This document shows positions 1-7,132 of a DNA stretch of 39,247 nt, piece after piece. The notes under the pieces are model-generated. The model saw only the letters and a list, made by a program, of their open reading frames with translations. It ran no database searches and was not told where the DNA came from. Numbering within the stretch: position 1 is the first letter of the stretch; each line of letters starts with the position of its first letter. Location of the stretch: positions 1 through 39,247 of the forward strand of contig CALJSB010000097.1 of NCBI GenBank assembly GCA_937976305.1, in the 5' to 3' direction. A program made the position numbers and the translations under genes. Source of the stretch: an uncultured Acidimicrobiales bacterium (lineage in GTDB: Bacteria > Actinomycetota > Acidimicrobiia > Acidimicrobiales > SZUA-35).

Positions 1-242
1 GGGTAGGGGTAGCCGGGGAACTCATCGATGAGTCCGGCGCCGGGTAGGGCGCCGCCAAAGGTGGCGCCAACCGAGCCGCCGGCGAACACGAGCCCGACGT
101 AGGCGCTGAAGGTCGCCAGCTCGGCCTGAGCGAAATTGAGCAATCCGGTCGAGCGATAGATCGTGACGATGGCAAGAGCCAACGATGCGTAGATCGCTCC
201 GTTGAACAAGCCGTCGAAGAGCCGTTGAAGAAGGAGTTCCAT
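1..242 (-). CDS. Second LivH-type ABC importer permease (partial, N-terminal 80 residues)
   Basis: Inner-membrane permease of the branched-chain amino acid/amide (HAAT) ABC importer family. The ATG is at 242 and the frame is open to the window edge, so the C-terminal three quarters are missing. The visible start MELLLQRLFDGLFNGAIYAS and the segment LLNFAQAELATFSAYVG match the LivH N-terminus (first membrane helices and the conserved NFAQGE-like motif). It is clearly a paralogue of the complete LivH at 3281-4261 (MDLFLQRIFDGFTTGAIYAA there). It lies downstream of livK on the same strand but is separated from it by two hairpins, so it may start a second permease set fed by the same or another binding protein. 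Family assignment is firm; substrate is unknown. Confidence 0.88.
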   Translation of the reverse strand, partial: MELLLQRLFDGLFNGAIYASLALAIVTIYRSTGLLNFAQAELATFSAYVGLVFAGGSVGATFGGALPGAGLIDEFPGYPY

Positions 243-285
243 CAGTCAGTCAAGAGTGGCGAACGAAAGAGACCAGTCAAAACGA

Positions 286-321
286 CGACGGTGCTGAGAG
301 CCGTTGCTATCAGCACCGTCG
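286..321 (-). terminator. Strong 12-bp hairpin behind livK, terminator or attenuator
   Basis: Bases 286-297 and 310-321 form a perfect 12-bp stem (CGACGGTGCTGA on the plus strand) with a 12-nt loop. Read on the minus strand the stem is followed by TCGTTTTGAC, a short T-rich run, as in an imperfect intrinsic terminator. It lies 70 nt beyond the livK stop and 44 nt before the second livH start. It could end the livGFHMK transcript or protect the 3' end of livK mRNA while letting some read-through reach the next permease gene. Confidence 0.7.
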
Positions 322-335
322 CATACACATTTAGC

Positions 336-359
336 CGTGGGCTCTTTCAAGTGCCCACG
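336..359 (-). terminator. Second hairpin in the livK-livH2 gap
   Basis: CGTGGGC (336-342) pairs with GCCCACG (353-359) around a 10-nt loop, between the livK stop and the stronger 12-bp hairpin. No T-run follows, so mRNA stabilisation or pausing is as likely as termination. Confidence 0.45.
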
Positions 360-391
360 TCATGTGGTTCGCTGAATCAGCGTTGGCTGGA

Positions 392-2002
392 TCAGCAACC
401 CTCGCCAGCAACCCATGGGCAGTTTGGTGACTGACCGGAAAGGTCGATGATGCCACCTTCCTGGTTCCAGGTCTGTGCGCCGGCATCGAAGCGGCTGAGG
501 TCAGAACCTTCAATGAAGTAGGCGTCCTCGTTGCCGTTCATGCCGAACCCGATCCCGTCGATGTTGTTCGGGTGGGTCATGCTGGTCATGCCACGGAGGG
601 CCAGGATGAAGTTGGTACGGCTGAGTCCACCGTCGAGCTCGCTGGCAATCTGCAGCGCCTGATCGAAGGTCCAGGCCTGGCCGAAGCCGGTGCCGAAGAG
701 CGAGATCGCTGGGTCTTGGCCAGCGGCCTCGATGGTCTCGTTGACGAAGGCAATCCAAGGATCATCTGAGTACTGCGGGTCAGAGTTGTCCTTGACGCCA
801 CCACCGAAGATGAGCCAGTCATTGGCGGCATCTCCAGCCGGAGCCATGTAAGCCTCAATGGCCTTACACACTGACGGAGCAAAAAGCTCGTCGGCATTCT
901 CGGTGAGACCCGAACGAGCCGCTTCCTGAACTGCCAACAGGCACGGGTTACCAGCGGTCATCGAGATGAAGACGTTTGGATTCGCCGCGGCCAGCGTGGT
1001 GAACTCGTTGGTCAGCGTTGCTGCTGCCGGATCGTGCAAGACGAACTCGACCTCGTCGATGATGTCAGACGCCTCGGCGAACTCTTCGAAGCCCTGCTTG
1101 TAGGCAAGACCGAAGTCGTTGTCCATCACGAGTGCAGCGACGGTGACGCCGCCATCAGGGAAGTTCTGCTCGATGTAGGAGCCCCACAGGAGCGCCTCGG
1201 TGGCGTAGCTCATCTGCATGCCGGTGGTCCAAGGGTGACCGACAGGGTCGCCCCATGCCTGGTGGCCGGTGAAGACCAAAGGCTGTGGAACACACTCGTC
1301 GTTGAGCTCGTTGTACACGGCGAACGTGTTTGGTGAACCAAGGGTCTGGATGGCAAACGGCTTGTCAGACTGCAGCAGCTCGGCGACGAGCTCCTGGGTC
1401 TGCGTTGCGACGTAAGCATCGTCCTTGATGATCATCGAGACCTCGCGGCCACCGACTCCACCATTCTCGTTCTTCCAGTTGAAGTAGATCTCTTCGCCAA
1501 CGCCGATGTTGCCGTAGGCGGCCAACGCACCAGACTGAGCGGTCGTGTGACCGATCAAGATCGATGAGTCGGTGATGCCTTCGAGGTTGTCCCAGTCACC
1601 TGGGCAGCTGTTGGTGTCGAGCGTGAATCCGCCTGGTCCGACGAGCACGCCGTCGTCACCAAGACCGAACTCGCCACTGTTGAGGTTGTCGATGATGACC
1701 TGACGCTCTTCGGCCCAGATGGCTTCGAGCTCGTCGAGTGAGCCAGCAGCAGCCTCGGTAGAGGCTTCCTCGTCTGCAGCATCCTCGAGCGCATCGGCGG
1801 CGGCGTCTTCATCGACCGCTCCACCGGTCTCACCGTCGTCTTCCATTGCTTCGTCTTCGTCTTCCATTGCTTCGGTGGTGTCTGAACCACCTTCGTCGCT
1901 ACCAGCTTCAGTGCCATCCTCGTCACCGCCGCCGCAGGCTGCGGCAACCATGGTGAAAGCGAAGAGCAATGCAAGCAGGCGACGCCATGCAGGCTTGTTC
2001 AT
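392..2002 (-). CDS. ABC importer substrate-binding lipoprotein (LivK/Peripla_BP_6 type) with acidic linker
   Basis: Extracellular solute receptor of the adjacent Liv-type importer. I start it at 2002 (536 residues): MNKPAWRRLLALLFAFTMVAAAC is a lipoprotein signal peptide with a VAAAC lipobox, and AGGGGAGGAG lies 8 nt upstream. An in-frame upstream ATG at 2107 would add 35 non-signal residues and is rejected. After the lipidated Cys comes a Gly spacer and about 75 residues dominated by Asp, Glu, Ala and Gly (for example EAMEDEDEAMEDD). The type-I periplasmic-binding fold follows, from about residue 140 (ILIGHTTAQSGALAAYGN, then EEIYFNWKNENGGVGGREV) to the C-terminus. The family length is usually near 400, so the excess is the acidic linker. 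Last recognised gene of livGFHMK. Substrate could be branched-chain amino acids, amides or urea and cannot be read from sequence. Confidence 0.9.
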   Translation of the reverse strand: MNKPAWRRLLALLFAFTMVAAACGGGDEDGTEAGSDEGGSDTTEAMEDEDEAMEDDGETGGAVDEDAAADALEDAADEEASTEAAAGSLDELEAIWAEERQVIIDNLNSGEFGLGDDGVLVGPGGFTLDTNSCPGDWDNLEGITDSSILIGHTTAQSGALAAYGNIGVGEEIYFNWKNENGGVGGREVSMIIKDDAYVATQTQELVAELLQSDKPFAIQTLGSPNTFAVYNELNDECVPQPLVFTGHQAWGDPVGHPWTTGMQMSYATEALLWGSYIEQNFPDGGVTVAALVMDNDFGLAYKQGFEEFAEASDIIDEVEFVLHDPAAATLTNEFTTLAAANPNVFISMTAGNPCLLAVQEAARSGLTENADELFAPSVCKAIEAYMAPAGDAANDWLIFGGGVKDNSDPQYSDDPWIAFVNETIEAAGQDPAISLFGTGFGQAWTFDQALQIASELDGGLSRTNFILALRGMTSMTHPNNIDGIGFGMNGNEDAYFIEGSDLSRFDAGAQTWNQEGGIIDLSGQSPNCPWVAGEGC

Positions 2003-2025
2003 TTCGGGTTCTCCTCCCCTGTCGT

Positions 2026-2039
2026 GTCCCGATCGGGAC
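2026..2039. promoter_or_regulatory. Perfect 14-bp palindrome upstream of livK
   Basis: GTCCCGATCGGGAC is a perfect dyad 6 nt upstream of the livK ribosome-binding site, in the 123-nt livM-livK gap. As DNA it could be a repressor operator; as RNA it folds into GTCCC/GGGAC with a GATC loop next to the Shine-Dalgarno. An AT-rich stretch (about 2044-2067) lies just upstream on the minus strand, so livK may have its own promoter here. Confidence 0.4.
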
Positions 2040-2125
2040 GCGAATTGTTTGATCTGATCTTTATTCACGACGCTCCCACAAGTGGCATCACCTGTGAAAA
2101 TCGTCACACTTGCGTCATTTGCCGG

Positions 2126-3268
2126 TCAGCTCATGGCCATGGCGGCTGGTTCCCCAACCTGGCCCAGAGGCACGACGGGCTCGGACAACTCCGGGATCTC
2201 CGGAATCACCCGATAGAACTTCGATCGCAACAGTCGGAACATCCACACCAAACCGCCAGGCGCAAAGAACGTGACGATCACGAGGATGAATCCGAAGATG
2301 GCCTGGCTCAGCGGGCCTCCACCATCGATGGTGTAGAAGCCGAGTGGCACTTCGAGGCCCTTGGTGAACTCTCGGACGAACACCACGATGAGCGCTCCGA
2401 CCACAGCACCCGGGATCGTGGCAACGCCGCCAATCACGAGAGCAACGAGCAAGTCGACAGCGAGGAAGAAGTTGAAGTCCTGCTGAGCGACGAAGCCCTT
2501 GTCCATGGCCCACATTGCGCCAGCCAACCCACCAAACGATGCGCTGATGGCAAAGCTGGTGACCTTCGACTTGGTGAGAGCAACGCCGCTGACGGCGGCA
2601 CCGGTCTCGTTGTCACGAATGGCAACCATGGCTCGCCCGGGGCGGCTCTTGATCAAGTTGCTCACGGCCCAGAAGGCGATGAGAGCAAGGAGCACCACGG
2701 GGAAGTAGCGATAGCGACCGGGCTCATCGGCGCTGAATCCCAGGGCCTCGGCCCAACCCGGAGGCACCAACTTCTGTCCGGCCAGCTCACGTCCGTTCAC
2801 GCCGCCCGTGGCCTCGGCGATACCGAGCGTTTCAACAGCAGCAAGACCCGGAAAGACCGTGGCCAAGGCAATGGTGACAAGGGCCAGATACAGGCCCTTG
2901 ATTTTCAAGGCCGGAATGGCAAGTAGCGCACCGATGGCGGCACACACCAGCATTGCGACCGGGATCGCCATCCAGAACTCCCAGAAGTCGCCTCCGAAGA
3001 ACGGCTGGTCCATCACCAACCACGTGGTGACAAAGGCGCCAGTGCCGATGAAGGCCGAGTGGCCGAGGGCGAGAAGGCCGCCGTAGCCGAGCACCATCTG
3101 CAGGCCGAGCACGGCAACAGCGAGATAGATCGCTCGGTTGAGACGTCCGACCTGGAACTCAGGAAGGATGAACGGCAGAGCAACAAGTACTGCGCCAAAG
3201 AGCAGATACGTGAGCCCCTTGTGCATCTTGTGTTGCGACGAGTTCTCTTGAACCGTGATGGGAAACAT
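2126..3268 (-). CDS. livM: Branched-chain amino acid-type ABC importer permease LivM
   Basis: One of the two inner-membrane permeases of the Liv importer; it pairs with LivH to form the translocation pore. The 380-residue product is hydrophobic throughout, with the LivM signature around GYGGLLALGHSAFIGTGAF (about residues 62-80) and the LIKSRPGRAMVAIRDNETGA coupling loop (about 206-225) that contacts the ATPases. The start at 3268 is fixed by AGGAGGT at 3276-3282, seven nt away. That Shine-Dalgarno sits against the livH stop, so livH and livM are 12 nt apart and probably coupled. The C-terminal tail after the last helix (SKFYRVIPEIPELSEPVVPL...) is longer than usual. Family certain, substrate unknown. 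Confidence 0.93.
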   Translation of the reverse strand: MFPITVQENSSQHKMHKGLTYLLFGAVLVALPFILPEFQVGRLNRAIYLAVAVLGLQMVLGYGGLLALGHSAFIGTGAFVTTWLVMDQPFFGGDFWEFWMAIPVAMLVCAAIGALLAIPALKIKGLYLALVTIALATVFPGLAAVETLGIAEATGGVNGRELAGQKLVPPGWAEALGFSADEPGRYRYFPVVLLALIAFWAVSNLIKSRPGRAMVAIRDNETGAAVSGVALTKSKVTSFAISASFGGLAGAMWAMDKGFVAQQDFNFFLAVDLLVALVIGGVATIPGAVVGALIVVFVREFTKGLEVPLGFYTIDGGGPLSQAIFGFILVIVTFFAPGGLVWMFRLLRSKFYRVIPEIPELSEPVVPLGQVGEPAAMAMS

Positions 3269-3280
3269 TGGCGATACCTC

Positions 3281-4261
3281 CTAAACCCGCTCGACCCGTT
3301 TGGTCCCGAAGAGACCAGAGGGGCGATAGAGCAGGGTCAACAACATTGCGATGAGCGACAAGAACAGCGGAATGGCCCGGAGGAACTCGAACGGTTCCCA
3401 ATCGGAGATGTAGCCAACACCGACCGAGTTGACGAGGCCGATGATCAGCCCGCCCACGGCCGCACCACCGAGGCTGTCGAGACCGCCAATGGCGGCGCCA
3501 GCCAAGGCGTAGATGAGCACCACAGCCATCATGTTGGGCTGCAGCGAAAGACGAGGGGCTACGAGAATGGCACCGAGTGTTCCGAACGCAGCGGCAAGTG
3601 CCCAGCCAAAGCCAAGCACTCGGCCGGTGCGGACACCAACGAGGCGAGCTGACTCGACGTTGGAGGACACAGCCCGGAAGGCAAGGCCCATCTTGGTCTT
3701 GTTCAGCAGCAAGTAGAGGAAGAAGAGCATGGCTGCCAAGCTCAAGACGATGCCGGCCGCATCCCAGAACAGCCGGGCGCCGCCGCTGACGTTTCCTTCT
3801 GCATCGGTGACACCACCGATGCGCCAGAAATTGTCGAAGTCGTTCGGGAAGAGGCCTGGCATCGGCGGGTTCTGTGCTTGGTAGTTGAAGATCTCACCAA
3901 CAACAGCGTTGATGATCAAAAACAAGCCGAGCGTGATCAACACCACGGGTAAGTGGTCATCAGGGTCAAAGGGTCTGACCAGTGCTCGTTCGACCGCCAT
4001 CGCCATGATGGCGCTGATGATCATGGCCAAGATCGCGGCCACCCACGTCTTCGTGAAGCTGTCCTCTTCGCTGATGAAGTCGAGAACGTCTGACCTCACC
4101 GCGAAGATGTAGCCAACAAATGCTCCGGCCATCGCCAACTCGCCCTGAGCGAAGTTGATGAGGGTCGTGGCCTTGAAGATGAGCACCAGGGCAACGGCGA
4201 CCGCGGCGTAGATCGCCCCGGTAGTGAACCCGTCGAAGATGCGTTGAAGAAAGAGATCCAT
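3281..4261 (-). CDS. livH: Branched-chain amino acid-type ABC importer permease LivH
   Basis: The second permease of the Liv importer, 326 residues. Visible features are the N-terminal helix MDLFLQRIFDGFTTGAIYAA, the conserved INFAQGELAMAGAF segment (about 35-48), the coupling loop RAVSSNVESARLVGVRTGRV (about 196-215) and the Gly/Ala-rich helix pair ALAGAAIGGLDSLGGAAVGG near residue 255. The ATG at 4261 has a distant AAAGGA about 13 nt upstream. It follows livF after 80 nt and precedes livM by 12 nt. The 1-242 partial gene is a diverged second copy of this subunit. Confidence 0.93.
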   Translation of the reverse strand: MDLFLQRIFDGFTTGAIYAAVAVALVLIFKATTLINFAQGELAMAGAFVGYIFAVRSDVLDFISEEDSFTKTWVAAILAMIISAIMAMAVERALVRPFDPDDHLPVVLITLGLFLIINAVVGEIFNYQAQNPPMPGLFPNDFDNFWRIGGVTDAEGNVSGGARLFWDAAGIVLSLAAMLFFLYLLLNKTKMGLAFRAVSSNVESARLVGVRTGRVLGFGWALAAAFGTLGAILVAPRLSLQPNMMAVVLIYALAGAAIGGLDSLGGAAVGGLIIGLVNSVGVGYISDWEPFEFLRAIPLFLSLIAMLLTLLYRPSGLFGTKRVERV

Positions 4262-4333
4262 GTTGCGTTGTGGTCCTTTGTTCCCTTACGTGTCTGTATT
4301 CAGAAATGTCTGCACTCAGAAATGATGTGAACG

Positions 4334-4350
4334 GGCGGCTACTAGCCGCC
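4334..4350 (-). terminator. Hairpin across the livF stop codon
   Basis: GGCGGCT (4334-4340) and AGCCGCC (4344-4350) form a 7-bp GC-rich stem with a 3-nt loop, overlapping the livF stop codon (TAG, 4344-4342). There is no T-run. It may set the ratio of ATPase to permease message inside the operon rather than terminate. The same 80-nt gap carries TCAGAAATG twice, 16 nt apart. Confidence 0.45.
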
Positions 4351-5100
4351 GAGGTATGCCTCTTGCACCGCTGGGTCGTTCTGCAGCTGTTTGGCGTCGC
4401 CCTCGAGAACGATCTCACCTGCTTCGAGCACATAACCCTTCGTGGCGATGTCGAGCGCCAAGTTGGCGTTCTGCTCGACCACCAACATCGTGGTGCCCTG
4501 TTCTTCGTTGATCTGCTTGAACGTCTGGAAGAGGTCCTCGATGATGATCGGGGCGAGGCCGAGCGACGGCTCGTCGAGCAGCAGCACCTTCGGGCGCGAC
4601 ATGAGCGCTCGAGAGACGGCAAGCATCTGCTGCTCGCCACCAGAAAGTGAGCCGGCAGCTTGATCGTGCCGCTCGCCGAGAACCGGATACTTCTCGAACC
4701 ACAGCGCGATGTCGTCTTCGACACCGCCCTTGTCAGAACGGGTGTAGGCCCCCACGTAGAGGTTGTCCTTCACCGACAGCTCGGGAAAGGTGCCTCGACC
4801 TTGGGGCACGTGGGCCACACCACGGTTGACGATGTCGGCAGTGTTCATCTTGCCGATCTCGTCTCCTTCGAGCGTGACCGACCCTGAACATGTGACCATG
4901 TTGCAGATCGAGCGGAGCGTTGTGGTCTTGCCTGCACCGTTGGCGCCGAGCACCACCACCACTTCGCCCTTGGGCACATCGAGGCTGAGATCTCGCAACA
5001 CCTGCACGGCGCCGTAGCTCGCTTCGAGCCCCGACACACTGAGCATGATTTCTTTGGAGGAGCCCGCGGCTCCCCGGCTTTCGGTTTCGGCGATGGTCAT
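4342..5100 (-). CDS. livF: Branched-chain amino acid-type ABC importer ATPase LivF
   Basis: Cytoplasmic ATPase powering the Liv importer together with LivG, 252 residues. It has Walker A GANGAGKTT (52-60), Q-loop QGRGTFPELSV (around 100), signature LSGGEQQ (152-158), Walker B VLLLDEPSLGLAP (172-184) and the H-loop position replaced by VVEQN, which is normal for LivF. The C-terminal YLGG is typical of this subunit. Its ATG overlaps the livG stop as ATGA (5097-5100), which indicates translational coupling. The first 18 residues before MLSVSGLEASYG are extra, so the next Met at residue 19 is an alternative start. Confidence 0.94.
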   Translation of the reverse strand: MTIAETESRGAAGSSKEIMLSVSGLEASYGAVQVLRDLSLDVPKGEVVVVLGANGAGKTTTLRSICNMVTCSGSVTLEGDEIGKMNTADIVNRGVAHVPQGRGTFPELSVKDNLYVGAYTRSDKGGVEDDIALWFEKYPVLGERHDQAAGSLSGGEQQMLAVSRALMSRPKVLLLDEPSLGLAPIIIEDLFQTFKQINEEQGTTMLVVEQNANLALDIATKGYVLEAGEIVLEGDAKQLQNDPAVQEAYLGG

Positions 5101-5855
5101 ACTTTCTGACTCCCCAGGTAGGCCTCGACCACGTCTGGATCCTTGCGGACCGTGTCAGGGTCACCTTCAGCAATCTTCTTGCCGAAGTTCATGACCACGA
5201 TCTGTTCGGTGATTGCCATCACCATGCGCATGTGGTGCTCGACCAGCAGCACGGTGAGGTTGTAGCGATCGCGGATCATCTTGATCACGCTTGCGAGCTC
5301 GTCGACCTCAGAGTGGGTCAGACCAGATGCCGGCTCGTCGAGCATCAGCAGCTTCGGGTCGCCAATGAGGGCTCGGGCCAACTCGATGCGCTTGAGCGTT
5401 CCGAAGGGAAGGCCGCTCGCCGGTTTGAAGGCGTGCTCTTCGAGGCCGAGCTCGGTCAGGGCGGCGTAGGCCCGCTCCTTGAGCATCTTCTCTTCGGCAC
5501 CGTTGCCCGCCTTGAACAACGAACGAAGGAATCCCGAGCTCGTGTTGGCGTGGGCACCGACCATGACATTTTCGAGCACCGTCAGGCCTGGCCAAAGGGC
5601 AAGGTTCTGGAAGGTGCGGTACACGCCCCGCTGGCTGATCTCATGCGCTTGGAGGGCCAAGAGATCATCGCCGTCGAACCGGACGGAGCCTTCGGTCGGG
5701 TCATAGATGCGAGACACCACGTTGAACAACGTGGTCTTGCCTGCACCGTTCGGGCCGATGAGCCCGAGGATCTGTCCCTTCTCGATGGAGAACGTCAGAC
5801 CGTCGAGGGCAACGATGCCTCCGAACCGGACGGTGATGTCCTTCACTTCAAGCAT
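5097..5855 (-). CDS. livG: Branched-chain amino acid-type ABC importer ATPase LivG
   Basis: ATPase partner of LivF, and the first gene of the visible importer operon. From the ATG at 5855 it gives 252 residues starting MLEVKDITVRFGG, the usual LivG beginning. Walker A is GPNGAGKTT (34-42), Q-loop RTFQNLALWPGLTV (80-93), a degenerate LivG-type signature LPFGTLKRIELARAL (149-163), Walker B LLMLDEPASGL (169-179) and the H-loop LLVEHHM. The C-terminal VVEAYLGSQKV is standard. A GTG two codons earlier (5861) has AGGGGG about 10 nt upstream and may be the real start; the frame stays open to 5948, but those residues do not resemble the family. Confidence 0.93.
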   Translation of the reverse strand: MLEVKDITVRFGGIVALDGLTFSIEKGQILGLIGPNGAGKTTLFNVVSRIYDPTEGSVRFDGDDLLALQAHEISQRGVYRTFQNLALWPGLTVLENVMVGAHANTSSGFLRSLFKAGNGAEEKMLKERAYAALTELGLEEHAFKPASGLPFGTLKRIELARALIGDPKLLMLDEPASGLTHSEVDELASVIKMIRDRYNLTVLLVEHHMRMVMAITEQIVVMNFGKKIAEGDPDTVRKDPDVVEAYLGSQKV

Positions 5856-6010
5856 TGCCACGTCGAATGGACCCCCTGGCGGCAAGCGGTTCAGTCCCCC
5901 TGAACTCGCTAGGTCGTCAAGGTAGGCACAAGACGGCTCCGCAATCAAAATCCATTGCCGTTGAATTCACACCTTCGCAATTCGGCGACAGAGATCGCGC
6001 GAGATTCCCA

Positions 6011-6029
6011 CTGAGGAAGCGGTCCTCAG
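6011..6029 (-). terminator. Hairpin overlapping the dehydrogenase stop codon
   Basis: CTGAGGA (6011-6017) and TCCTCAG (6023-6029) form a perfect 7-bp stem with a 5-nt loop, containing the stop codon (6026-6028) of the 2-hydroxyacid dehydrogenase. It separates this gene from livG on the same strand. There is no T-run, so termination would be Rho-dependent or only partial. The rest of the 5949-6025 gap shows nothing else I can name. Confidence 0.45.
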
Positions 6030-7021
6030 TAGCCGGCGCTTGTGTCAATGACCCCAAGCAGTTCGTCACCGACCCGAAACCTTGCGACGTTTTCTTCGAT
6101 GTGCGCTGCGAGGAGCGGAATACCCATCTCGGGCGTGTTGCCAACGTGCGGAGTGATCAGCACTCGCGGGTGGGACCAAAGTGGGTGGCCGTCTGGCAGC
6201 GGCTCGGGATCGGTCACATCGAGTGCTGCGCCACCGAGCAGTTCGTTGTCGAGAGCGCTGCGTAGTGCATCGGCATCAATGTGTCCGCCACGGGCAACGT
6301 TGACCAACCACGCATGGTCGGCCATCGCAGCCAACTCAGCTTCACCGATCACGTGGTGCGTTTCGGGAGTGAGCGCAAGGGCCAGCACCACGAGGTCGGC
6401 GTCGGCGACTGCTTCGAGCCGGGCATCGAGGCCGAGCGTCCGCGCTGCGCCGGGATAGGGGTCGGCTTGGCGGCGAACCACCGTCACAGCACACCCGAAC
6501 GGTTCGAGTAGACGCATCAACGAATCGGTGATGCCGCCAGCACCAAAGATCGTGACCTTGGCCCCGAGCAGGTTGCGACCCTGCGGAGGAGCCCAGCTGG
6601 TTTGGCGGCTGTAGTGCACCAAACCCCGAAGGCCAGCCAACGCGCAGGCCACGACGTGTTCTGCCACCGGCTCGGCGTAGACACCTTTGGCCGCAGTCCA
6701 CACCTTTTCGTGGGTGAGGTATGCCGCGTACGGCTCGATACCAGCGAACGGCAGAGCAACCCAACGAACGTTGGGCCCCTTGGCCAGCACCGCTGGCAAC
6801 TGTTCGGGGACCGCAGGATCAGCCCACACCAACGCCGCTGCATCTTCGATTGGACCCAGCACTCCCCCGCCTGCGACAACAGCAGCCTCGAGCGACTCAA
6901 ACCGGCCAGATGATGGCGCGACGGCGATTACCTTGGGTTCGCTGTCACCCGGGCTGCGCCCTGTCACATTGGGTTCGCTGTCGCGAACCGGGCTACGCCC
7001 CATCTGGCTCTCACTCATCAT
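6026..7021 (-). CDS. D-isomer-specific 2-hydroxyacid dehydrogenase family protein
   Basis: NAD(P)-dependent cytosolic oxidoreductase of the glyoxylate/hydroxypyruvate reductase type; substrate unknown. The core begins at KVIAVAPSS. It shows a nucleotide-binding loop VTIFGAGGITDSLMRLL, followed by VVRR at the strand end (the Arg suggests NADP preference), the catalytic Arg in VNVARGGHIDADAL, the Glu in DVTDPEPLPDGHPLW and the His in LITPHVGNTPEM. The GxGxxG loop is GAGGIT, lacking the last Gly. The start is unclear: ATGs at 7021, 7018 and 7003 are all in frame, none with a good Shine-Dalgarno, and the frame is open to 7075. The first 20-40 residues (MGRSPVRDSEPNVTGRSPGDSEP) are encoded by the tandem hairpin repeat at 6935-7086, so the repeat supplies the N-terminus. 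Confidence 0.82.
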   Translation of the reverse strand: MMSESQMGRSPVRDSEPNVTGRSPGDSEPKVIAVAPSSGRFESLEAAVVAGGGVLGPIEDAAALVWADPAVPEQLPAVLAKGPNVRWVALPFAGIEPYAAYLTHEKVWTAAKGVYAEPVAEHVVACALAGLRGLVHYSRQTSWAPPQGRNLLGAKVTIFGAGGITDSLMRLLEPFGCAVTVVRRQADPYPGAARTLGLDARLEAVADADLVVLALALTPETHHVIGEAELAAMADHAWLVNVARGGHIDADALRSALDNELLGGAALDVTDPEPLPDGHPLWSHPRVLITPHVGNTPEMGIPLLAAHIEENVARFRVGDELLGVIDTSAGY

Positions 7022-7086
7022 GCATCTGCGCTCGGTGACACTGGGTTTGCTGTCGCAAACCGGGCTACGCCCCATCTGGGTCTCAC
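6935..7086. repeat. Tandem hairpin (REP-like) repeat, two full copies and one degenerate copy
   Basis: Copies at 6971-7014 and 7043-7086 are 44 nt long, 41/44 identical, with a 72-nt period; a decayed copy starts at 6935. Each full copy has a 7-bp stem with a TGTC loop: GGTTCGC/GCGAACC (6972-6989) and GGTTTGC/GCAAACC (7044-7061). A second small stem GGGC-TAC-GCCC follows in both, and GGGC-TGC-GCCC in the degenerate copy. Two of the three differences between the full copies are paired C-to-T and G-to-A changes that keep the stem, so secondary structure appears to be under selection or the copies descend from structured elements. It overlaps the dehydrogenase 5' end and the 111-nt gap towards metB. 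Confidence 0.8.
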
Positions 7087-7132
7087 GCTTCGAGCATCTC
7101 CGCTCCGCTGCGATGCGTTGCGAAACAAGGTT

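Noticed and set aside
225-434. 69-residue plus-strand open frame over the livK-livH2 gap
   Set aside because: It runs antisense through both hairpins and the ends of two liv genes, has no ribosome-binding site and no recognisable protein character.
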